This document shows positions 56,350 to 64,000 of a DNA stretch of 64,000 bases, piece by piece. The DNA comes from Corynebacterium urinipleomorphum. Lineage in GTDB: Bacteria; Actinomycetota; Actinomycetes; Mycobacteriales; Mycobacteriaceae. Numbering within the stretch: the first letter of the stretch is position 1; every line of letters begins with the position of its first letter. The translations under genes and the position numbers were made by a program. A model generated the notes under the pieces. That model did no database searches and was not told where the DNA came from. It saw only the letters and a list, made by a program, of their open reading frames with translations. Location of the stretch: the NCBI RefSeq assembly GCF_900155535.1, contig NZ_LT706963.1, positions 465,234-529,233 of the forward strand. Reading direction: 5' to 3'.

Positions 56350-58563
56350 CTAGCTTTCCAGCTCGTCGACGATGCGGTTGAAGGTCTCGGAGGGGCGCAT
56401 GACCTTGGTGGTCTTCTCGTCATCCAGCCAGTAGTAACCGCCGAGATCCGTCGGCTCGCCCTGGACTGCGAGAAGCTCCTTCAGGATCTGCTCCTCGTTA
56501 TCGCGCAGTTCGGCGGCGATCTTCTTAAAACCGGAGGCCAGCTCGGCATCGGCTTCCTGCGAAGCGAGCTCCTCGGCCCAGTAGCGGGCGATGAAGTAGT
56601 GGGAGCCGCGGTCGTCGATCTCACCGGCCTTGCGGGACGGGGAACGGCCTTCGTCGAGGAAGGTCTCGATGGCGTTATCCAAGGTGTCGCCGAGGACACC
56701 GGCGCGGGCGTTGTCGTTCTTCTCCTGCTCGTGGCGGAAGGACTCGGTCAGGGCGAGGTACTCGCCGAGGGAGTCCCAGCGCAGGTGGTTTTCTTCCTGG
56801 ACCTGCTGGACGTGCTTCGGGGCGGAGCCGCCTGCACCGGTCTCGAAGAGGCCGCCACCGGCCATGAGCGGGACCACGGAGAGCATCTTGGCGGAGGTGC
56901 CCAGTTCGAGGATGGGGAACAAGTCGGTGTTGTAGTCGCGCAGCACGTTGCCGGTGACGGAGATGGTGTCTTCGCCGCGGCGGATCCGGTCGACGGTGAT
57001 CTGGGTGGCTTCCTCCGGGGAGGCAAAGGAGATGTCCAGGCCGTCGGTGCCCAGGTCAGCGAGCTGCTCCTCGGCGATCTTCTGGACGTTGGTGTCGTGG
57101 GCGCGCTTCGGGTCGAGCCAGAAGATGGTCTTCATGCCGGACTTGCGGGCGCGGTCCACAGCGAGCTTGATCCAGTCGGCGATGGCGGGGCCGCCGGTGT
57201 AGCAAGCGCGCCAGATATCGCCCTTCTCCACGGAGTGCTCCAGCAAGACGGTGCCGTCGGAGGAGAGGACCTGCATGGTGCCGTCGAAAGGCATCTTGAA
57301 GGTCTTGTCGTGGGAGCCGTACTCCTCGGCCTTCTGCGCCATGAGGCCGACGTTGGGGGAGGTGCCCATGGTGGTGGGGTCGTAGGCGCCGTTGGCGCGG
57401 CAGTCGTCGATGACGGTCTGGTAGACGCCGGCGTAGGAGGAGTCCGGGATGACGGCCAGGGTGTCTTCTTCTTGGTCGTCGGCGTTCCACATGTGGCCGG
57501 AGGTGCGGATCATGGCCGGCATGGAGGCATCGACGATGACGTCGGACGGGACGTGGAGGTTGGTGATGCCCTTGTGGGAGTTCACCTGGGCGAGAGCCGG
57601 GCCCTCAGCCATCGCCTTGTCGAAGGCGGCGCGGATCTCCTCGCCGTTCTCCAGGTCGGACAGTCCGCTGTAGATGGCGCCGAGGCCGCTCTCGCCGTCG
57701 AGACCTGCTTCGAGCAGCTCCTCGCCGTACTTGTCGTAGACGTCCTTGAAAAAGGCGCGAACGACGTGACCGAAGATGATGGGGTCGGAGACCTTCATCA
57801 TGGTGGCCTTGAGGTGGACGGAGAAGAGAACATCCTCCTTCTTGGCGCGCTCGATGGCCTCGAGCAGGAATGCGTCGAGGGCCGCCACGGACATATAGGT
57901 CGCGTCGACGACATCGCCGGCGGAAACCTTGACGTCGTCGCGGAAGACGCGCTCCTTATCGTCACCGACGAGCTTCATGGTCAGCGTGTCGTCGGAAGAG
58001 ATGATGACGGACTTCTCGTTGTGGCGGAAGTCGCCTTCAGTCATGGTGGCCACGTTGGTCTTGGAGTCGGAGGACCATTCGCCCATGGAGTGCGGGTGCT
58101 TCCGGGCAAAGTTCTTCACCGAGCGCGGTGCGCGGCGGTCGGAGTTGCCCTGGCGGAGGACGGGGTTGACGGCGGAGCCCTTGACGGCGTCGTAACGCTT
58201 GCGGATGTCCTCTTCCGTCTCGCTGGTCGGGTTTGCCGGGTAGTCGGGGATGTCGAATCCGGCGTCCTGCAGTTCCTTAATGGCCTTGCGCAGCTGCACC
58301 AGGGAAGCGGAGATGTTGGGCAACTTCACAATATTGGCTTCGGGCGTGCCCGCGAGCTCTCCGAGCTTAGCCAGGTAATCGGGGACCTTCTGGTCCTCGC
58401 CCAGATAGTCGGGGAACTGGGCGAGGATGCGGCCAGCGAGGGAAATATCGTAAGTCTCCACGTCCACGCCAGCGTTGGAGGCGAACGCTTCGACGATGGG
58501 TTTGAGGGAGTACGTCGCTAGAAGCGGGGCTTCGTCCGTTTTGGTCCAGATGATTTTGGCCAT
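56350..58563 (-). CDS. icd: isocitrate dehydrogenase, monomeric NADP-dependent type
   Basis: 737 residues, the size of the monomeric class (about 740). Start [20 protein letters not shown], then [20 protein letters not shown] and [20 protein letters not shown] typical of this class, and [17 protein letters not shown]-like C-terminus ending in RIVDELES. Converts isocitrate to 2-oxoglutarate in the TCA cycle. Stands alone with its own terminator. Confidence 0.97.
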   Translation of the reverse strand: MAKIIWTKTDEAPLLATYSLKPIVEAFASNAGVDVETYDISLAGRILAQFPDYLGEDQKVPDYLAKLGELAGTPEANIVKLPNISASLVQLRKAIKELQDAGFDIPDYPANPTSETEEDIRKRYDAVKGSAVNPVLRQGNSDRRAPRSVKNFARKHPHSMGEWSSDSKTNVATMTEGDFRHNEKSVIISSDDTLTMKLVGDDKERVFRDDVKVSAGDVVDATYMSVAALDAFLLEAIERAKKEDVLFSVHLKATMMKVSDPIIFGHVVRAFFKDVYDKYGEELLEAGLDGESGLGAIYSGLSDLENGEEIRAAFDKAMAEGPALAQVNSHKGITNLHVPSDVIVDASMPAMIRTSGHMWNADDQEEDTLAVIPDSSYAGVYQTVIDDCRANGAYDPTTMGTSPNVGLMAQKAEEYGSHDKTFKMPFDGTMQVLSSDGTVLLEHSVEKGDIWRACYTGGPAIADWIKLAVDRARKSGMKTIFWLDPKRAHDTNVQKIAEEQLADLGTDGLDISFASPEEATQITVDRIRRGEDTISVTGNVLRDYNTDLFPILELGTSAKMLSVVPLMAGGGLFETGAGGSAPKHVQQVQEENHLRWDSLGEYLALTESFRHEQEKNDNARAGVLGDTLDNAIETFLDEGRSPSRKAGEIDDRGSHYFIARYWAEELASQEADAELASGFKKIAAELRDNEEQILKELLAVQGEPTDLGGYYWLDDEKTTKVMRPSETFNRIVDELES

Positions 58564-58680
58564 GGGTCACCTCAAATAATCAGAATGTTCTATTTCTCAA
58601 TGTGTCAGCCCACCAGCGTACCCACTAACCTTTTGGTCCGCCGACTAGGCTCCGTGCACCGCAGGGTAAGGTGGGCCCGC

Positions 58681-59586
58681 ATGAGCCTCACTATCGCATC
58701 CGTCAACGTCAACGGCATCCGCGCGGCCGCGAAGGTGCGCAACGAGAACAATCCGGGCATGCTCGCCTGGCTCGAGGAGACATCGGCGGACGTGGTGCTG
58801 ATGCAGGAGGTCCGCGCGACGGAGGAGCAGGCGGAAAAGGCGCTCGCCCCCGCGATCGAGCAGGGCTGGCACGTCTATTTCGCGCCCGCCGCGGCGAAGG
58901 GCCGCGCGGGAGTCGGCATCGCGTCGCGCACACCGCTTTCTAACGTCCGCATCGGCATCCCCGAATTCGAGGATTCCGGCCGCTTCATCGCGGGCACGCT
59001 TGACGACGGCACCGTGGTCTCCTCCCTCTACCTCCCCTCCGGAAGCACCGGCACGGAGAAGCAGGACGAGAAGTGGCGCTTCCTCGACCAGTTTGAGCCG
59101 CTGCTGGCCCAGTGGGCAGAAGAGAGTAAGGACATGGTGATCGGCGGCGACTGGAATATCTGCCACCGCCGCGAGGACCTGAAAAACTGGAAGGGCAACC
59201 AGAAGTCCTCCGGCTTCCTGCCCGGTGAGCGCGCCTTCATGGACTCCGTCTTCGGCTGCTACCCGGACGATGAGGCTCAGGATATCGACGCCAAGGATGA
59301 GGCCGGCTTCTTCGGTGCCGTCGACTACGACAGCGACGTGCGCCGCTCCGCCTGCTCCGAGCCGCGCTGGTTCGACGTTGCCCGCCGCCTCCAGCCCGAC
59401 GACGCCCCCTACACCTGGTGGACCTACCGCGGCCAGGCGTTCAACAACGACGCCGGCTGGCGCATCGACTACCAGGCCGTCACCGCGAACATGCTCGAGC
59501 GTGCCCAGCGCACCTGGGTGGAAAAGGCCGCGACGGTGGAGGAGCGCTGGTCGGATCACTCGCCGCTGCTCGTCGAGTACCGGTAG
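58681..59586 (+). CDS. xth: exodeoxyribonuclease III
   Basis: 301 residues from ATG (MSLTIASVNVNGIRAAAKV). EEP nuclease fold: VLMQEVRATEEQ, VVSSLYLPSG, IGGDWNICHRREDLKNW and the C-terminal DHSPLLVEY with catalytic Asp-His. Repairs abasic sites. Two codons of the upstream in-frame region are not conserved. Confidence 0.94.
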   Translation: MSLTIASVNVNGIRAAAKVRNENNPGMLAWLEETSADVVLMQEVRATEEQAEKALAPAIEQGWHVYFAPAAAKGRAGVGIASRTPLSNVRIGIPEFEDSGRFIAGTLDDGTVVSSLYLPSGSTGTEKQDEKWRFLDQFEPLLAQWAEESKDMVIGGDWNICHRREDLKNWKGNQKSSGFLPGERAFMDSVFGCYPDDEAQDIDAKDEAGFFGAVDYDSDVRRSACSEPRWFDVARRLQPDDAPYTWWTYRGQAFNNDAGWRIDYQAVTANMLERAQRTWVEKAATVEERWSDHSPLLVEYR

Positions 59587-59607
59587 ACCGTAGAGTCATA
59601 CCTTCCG

Positions 59608-60009
59608 CTACGCCGGTTTCATCCCCGGCGAAATCACCTCGAGACCGCTGTTCTCCGCGGCCTGAGCCATTCGGCGGTCGTATGTCACCAGGGTGGTGCA
59701 GCCTCCAAGTAGCGCAGCTGCGACGTGAATAGCGTCGAGTGAACGCAGATGCTCACCGGGGAGCATCCCTGCAATCCGGAATACGTTGCGGTCGATGTCG
59801 AAGATGGAGATCGACGCCAGGAACGATTCCAACTCTTTCAAGCTCAACTCCGGATAGTGGTTTCGTGCCCGCCGAAGCTCGGTTTCGAGCAGACAGCACG
59901 AGAACAACGTTGGGTCGTGTTCGAGGATCGTTTCGTCGAGTGCAGCCGTTTCTGCTTCTTCAACGAGGAGTTTGAAGGCGGCTGAGGTATCCAGGTACCA
60001 GGACTTCAT
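59608..60009 (-). CDS. PIN-domain toxin (VapC-like)
   Basis: 133 residues. PIN fold: WYLDTSAAFKLLVEEAETA (first Asp), CLLETELRRARNHY (Glu), RSLDAIHVAAALLGGCTTLV (third Asp) and VTYDRRMAQAAEN (fourth). Forms an operon with the Phd/YefM-like gene, four bases upstream on the same strand. Likely a ribonuclease; target unknown. Confidence 0.88.
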   Translation of the reverse strand: MKSWYLDTSAAFKLLVEEAETAALDETILEHDPTLFSCCLLETELRRARNHYPELSLKELESFLASISIFDIDRNVFRIAGMLPGEHLRSLDAIHVAAALLGGCTTLVTYDRRMAQAAENSGLEVISPGMKPA

Positions 60010-60013
60010 CCGG

Positions 60014-60337
60014 TTACAGCCTTTCTTCCCTCAACTCGTCGAGGATCTTTCCTGTGCTTACGGGCAGACGAACTCGTTCAATTGCTTGAAGGTTGAGCGG
60101 CTTGGATGGTGGGGTGAACGAGAGGCCGGAGTGGTGCACGTCAACGAGGCCAGTCAAACGGGCGACTGGTCGGCCGCGGTTGGTGATGATGAATTCGGCC
60201 CCCTCCTCCACTTCCCGCAGGATGCGGCTGCTGTCGTTGCGTAGTTCACGTTGCGGAATATGGCGCGGCTCAGCGCCTGCGCGTTCCGTTGAAGGGCGAG
60301 AATTGCTGGAGGACTTCTGTATGGGTGCGGCAGACAT
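60014..60337 (-). CDS. Phd/YefM-family antitoxin
   Basis: 107 residues from the second ATG in frame (MSAAPIQKSS). Typical Phd/YefM core: PQRELRNDSSRILREVEEG, EFIITNRGRPVARLTGLVD. A 25-residue Ser/Glu-rich extension precedes the core. The C-terminal tail (STGKILDELREERL) binds the toxin. Its partner follows within four bases. Confidence 0.85.
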   Translation of the reverse strand: MSAAPIQKSSSNSRPSTERAGAEPRHIPQRELRNDSSRILREVEEGAEFIITNRGRPVARLTGLVDVHHSGLSFTPPSKPLNLQAIERVRLPVSTGKILDELREERL

Positions 60338-60362
60338 GCTACAAGCGTAGCAACTGGGGTGA

Positions 60363-61508
<1,146 letters not shown>

Positions 61509-61534
61509 GCACTCGCTTATCGACGTCGGGTGTG

Positions 61535-61590
61535 CACCGGCCGGCACCTCCCGCGCCCCATTGCGGGGCAGGTGTCCGGCCGGTGTTTTA
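61535..61590 (+). terminator. intrinsic terminator of trpS
   Basis: CACCGGCCGG pairs with CCGGCCGGTG (10 bases), an inner ACCT pairs with AGGT, and TTTTA follows. A GCTTATCGACG copy lies just before it at 61515-61525. Confidence 0.85.
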
Positions 61591-61630
61591 CCATGTATGA
61601 GCGATAACTCACGAAAGGACCGATTCACCT

Positions 61631-62716
61631 ATGGCAACTGCCACGTCGCCCCGCGAGGGCTTCACGGATGAGCAAGGCATTGAACGCGCCCACCCGACCC
61701 AGCAGGACAGCGGGGCAATGGCGAAGGTGGAGGAGAAAGCTCCGCCGGTCGCGCACCTGATGCGTATGAACGACCGCTTCGCGTCTGAGGGCGGCAACCA
61801 GTTCGCCGCCGGCATCACGTACTTCTCGGTCCTGTCGCTTTTCCCGTTGGCGATGCTGCTGTTCGCGGCGCTCGGTTTCGTGTTGGCGGCACGACCGGAC
61901 CTGATGCAGCAAATCCAGGACCAGATCGCCAACTCGCTCGAAGGCGAGACAGGCGAGGCGGTGAACAAGGTCGTGGAGTCGGCGATTGATCAGCGCGGCG
62001 CTGTGGCCGGTGTCGGTTTGCTGACCACGCTGTGGTCCGGTTTGAGCTGGATGAACCACCTGCGCTCCGGCATCAGCGCGATGTGGACGATCGACCCGAA
62101 CGAGGGCGGCAACTTCGTGTCCAAGAAGCTGTGGGACCTGGTGGCGCTCATCGGTCTGATCGTGCTGCTGATCGTGGCGTTCGGTGTCACCGCTGTCGGC
62201 TCGTCGAGTCTGACCACCACGGCGATGGAGCACTTCGGCATCGGCGACTTCCCGGGTGCGCGAGCAGTGGTCTGGGTCGCTGGTTTGGTCGCCGGTATCC
62301 TGGCGAACTTCCTGGTGTTCTGGTGGTTCATCGTCTTCATGCCGCGCACCAAGGTGCCACTGAAGTCGGGCTTCAAGGGCGCGTTGCTCGGTGCTGTGAT
62401 CTTCGAGCTGATCAAGCAGTTCTCCACCGTCATTATCGGCTCTGCCACCGGCAACCCGGCTGGTGCCCTGTTCGGCCCGATCATCTCGCTGATGGTCGTG
62501 CTCTACTTGGTGTGGCGCGTGGTCCTGTACGTCTCCGCGTGGACGGCCACGACGAAGGAATCCCTGGCGCAGGAGGAGCCGGCGGTTCCGGAGCCTGCCG
62601 TGATCAACATCCGCGCCGGCATCAACGAGAAGGACAACACCGGCCGCAACCTGGGTATCGGTGCAGCGCTCGGCGCTATCGGCGTTGCCGCCGTTTCTTT
62701 GCTGACGCGAGACTAA
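61631..62716 (+). CDS. YihY/BrkB family inner membrane protein
   Basis: 361 residues. Long cytoplasmic N-terminus, then six membrane helices. Family motifs: QFAAGITYFSVLSLFPLAM and the GLSWMNHLRSGISAMW segment. A later KVPLKSGFKGALLGAVIFEL segment is also typical of UPF0761. Function unknown; the RNase BN name sometimes used for the family is wrong. Its stop overlaps the convergent carboxypeptidase gene by 41 bases. Confidence 0.88.
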   Translation: MATATSPREGFTDEQGIERAHPTQQDSGAMAKVEEKAPPVAHLMRMNDRFASEGGNQFAAGITYFSVLSLFPLAMLLFAALGFVLAARPDLMQQIQDQIANSLEGETGEAVNKVVESAIDQRGAVAGVGLLTTLWSGLSWMNHLRSGISAMWTIDPNEGGNFVSKKLWDLVALIGLIVLLIVAFGVTAVGSSSLTTTAMEHFGIGDFPGARAVVWVAGLVAGILANFLVFWWFIVFMPRTKVPLKSGFKGALLGAVIFELIKQFSTVIIGSATGNPAGALFGPIISLMVVLYLVWRVVLYVSAWTATTKESLAQEEPAVPEPAVINIRAGINEKDNTGRNLGIGAALGAIGVAAVSLLTRD

Positions 62717-64000
62717 GCCACGTCCCTAGACCAGCCAGGGCGAGCACGCCCACGAAGACGGCGATCCCTTCCCATGGGAGGGTGCCGTCTTCACTTTTTT
62801 CGCGGTCTGCGCCGGGGGAGTCTGCGCCGGGGGAGTCGGTGACGGGGGTGCCGGTGTTGGAGGGGTTGGCGGTGGCGTCGACAAGCGATGCGACAGCATC
62901 TTTCGAGGTGAACCTGTACCCCTCGTGAATGAGGTCCTGCGATTGCTCCCACGCGCGACCGCGGTCGACGGTGGTGTCCAGCACAACAGCCATGAGGCGG
63001 CGGCCGCCGCGGTCAAGTGCGCCGACGAACGTGTGCTTCGCGTCATCCGTGTAGCCGGTCTTTCCGCCAATGCCGTCGGGGTCGTTGAGGTAGAGCTTGT
63101 TGTCGTTGTAGACATCGAATCCCGGCATCTCCTCGCCGTTGATACCCGTGTATCCGGGGAAGGGGTACATCTCGGTGGAGACGATCTGAGCGAAGACCGG
63201 GTTCTGGTACGCGTGCGTGTACGCAATGCCCATGTCCCACGCGGACGTGGACATGCCCGGGGCGTCGAGTCCGGAATAGCTCGCCGCGCGGGTGTCGTTC
63301 ATGCCCAGTTCAGCGGCTTTCTCATTGACTTTGCGCAATGCCACTTCGTCCCCGCCGAGCACCTGCGCCAGCGCGTGTGCGGCATCGTTGCCGGAAACCA
63401 TGAGCAGACCGTGCAGCAAGTCGTCGATCGAGTACTGGCCGCCCGCTCCCAAACCCACGGCCGACCCCTCTTGGCCCGCGGACTCTTCGCTGACTGTGAC
63501 CACCTTGTCCAACGGCAGCTCGTCGATGACCACGAGTGCCAGCAACACCTTGATGATCGAGGCGGGCCGGTACCGCCCATGCGGGTCCTTCATGGCGATG
63601 ACGTCGCCGGTGTCGATGTCCGCGACCAGCCACGACGTAGCTAGCACCTTGTCGCTGACCGTGAACCCGTCCGGGGCGATGACTCCGCATGGGCCGTCGT
63701 ACTCCACCGGGAGTGGCGCTGGGCTGGTCGCGCCGGGCGCGATGCGTTCGGAGGTGCTCACGGCCTCCGGGGGGACCGTCGCATTCGGGCACTTATCCGT
63801 GTTCGGGGCCTCCTCGCGCGGGTCCGGGTAGTGAGGCTCGTCCTCGCCGGTCGCCTCAGCCTGGGCATCGGCTCCGGTGCCGTACGCGGCGCCGACTCCG
63901 GCGTCAGGGGCGGACGTGACAGAGATCGCGTCGTCCGGGGTCTGTGCCATGGCGAGTGGTGCAACGGGCACGGGCAGCGCAGCGGGCAGGAGGGCGGCGG
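62676..64000 (-). CDS. D-alanyl-D-alanine carboxypeptidase (PBP4*/DacA-type), 5' end outside window
   Basis: At least 431 residues. An upstream in-frame Ala/Leu/Pro stretch (AALLPAALPVPVAPLAMAQ) is the end of a signal peptide that starts beyond the edge. Serine peptidase S11 motifs: SxxK in RPASIIKVLLALV, SGN in LMVSGNDAAHALAQ, KTG in GIGGKTGYTDDAKH. A C-terminal membrane anchor (GIAVFVGVLALAGLGTWLSL) and basic tail (KKRRQRR) fit. Trims D-Ala from peptidoglycan stems. Confidence 0.92.
   Translation of the reverse strand, partial: AALLPAALPVPVAPLAMAQTPDDAISVTSAPDAGVGAAYGTGADAQAEATGEDEPHYPDPREEAPNTDKCPNATVPPEAVSTSERIAPGATSPAPLPVEYDGPCGVIAPDGFTVSDKVLATSWLVADIDTGDVIAMKDPHGRYRPASIIKVLLALVVIDELPLDKVVTVSEESAGQEGSAVGLGAGGQYSIDDLLHGLLMVSGNDAAHALAQVLGGDEVALRKVNEKAAELGMNDTRAASYSGLDAPGMSTSAWDMGIAYTHAYQNPVFAQIVSTEMYPFPGYTGINGEEMPGFDVYNDNKLYLNDPDGIGGKTGYTDDAKHTFVGALDRGGRRLMAVVLDTTVDRGRAWEQSQDLIHEGYRFTSKDAVASLVDATANPSNTGTPVTDSPGADSPGADREKSEDGTLPWEGIAVFVGVLALAGLGTWLSLASAKKRRQRR

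Noticed and set aside
56599-58521. 640-codon open frame antisense to icd
   Set aside because: It mirrors the codon pattern of icd, is Gly/Val/Asp-rich low complexity, and matches no family; it is a high-GC shadow.

Overview
The window looks like a chromosomal segment of a Corynebacterium or close relative. It has high GC, frequent GTG starts and ATGA or TAATG gene overlaps. Its marker set is corynebacterial or actinobacterial: ESX-4-type WXG100 genes beside rplM-rpsI, WhiB3, SigD with its anti-sigma factor RsdA, GuaB3, DUF5319, DUF3017, monomeric isocitrate dehydrogenase, MetX/MetY, MetQNI, and an ImuA'-ImuB-DnaE2 mutasome. The species cannot be named from the sequence alone.

Layout. 1-4.6 kb is accessory: the start of a secreted protein, a serine beta-lactamase-like hydrolase translationally coupled to a LysR regulator, a frameshifted FMN reductase, broken IS481 and IS3 transposases, and a small excisionase-like HTH gene. 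This region abuts a C-terminal stump of the type VII secretion ATPase EccC (4.8 kb). A T7SS-associated membrane protein and two WXG100 genes follow, then rplM-rpsI-glmM. Behind glmM is a three-gene cassette: an EspC-like helical protein, a very cysteine- and proline-rich protein, and a small helical protein. It carries a promoter nearly identical to the one in front of the WXG100 genes.

12.5-29 kb is core genome: glmS, alr, tsaE-tsaB-rimI-tsaD (tRNA t6A synthesis), CIRCE-groES-groEL, whiB3, sigD-rsdA, guaB-guaB3. 29-35.7 kb holds a Mn/Zn/Fe-type ABC importer behind a DtxR-type operator, a DtxR/MntR regulator, guaA and a PspC-domain protein. 36-46 kb carries the mutasome (imuA'-imuB and, separately, dnaE2), each part with a LexA-box candidate, enclosing a sucrase/ferredoxin-like gene and the metQNI methionine importer. 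46-64 kb has a cytochrome b-like membrane protein, two PH-domain membrane proteins, trmL, an M20 amidohydrolase, folD, two toxin-antitoxin pairs, metX-metY, icd, xth, trpS, a YihY/BrkB protein and a D,D-carboxypeptidase cut by the window edge.

Most notable signals: (1) an 11-base word, GCTTATCGACG, occurs 15 times in 64 kb, in genes of several reading frames and between genes; (2) a matched pair of ECF-sigma-like promoters ties the WXG100 genes to the Cys/Pro-rich cassette; (3) there are three intergenic structures with long perfect inverted repeats; (4) the ESX-4 locus is truncated next to decayed insertion sequences. No CRISPR array, rRNA or tRNA gene was seen.
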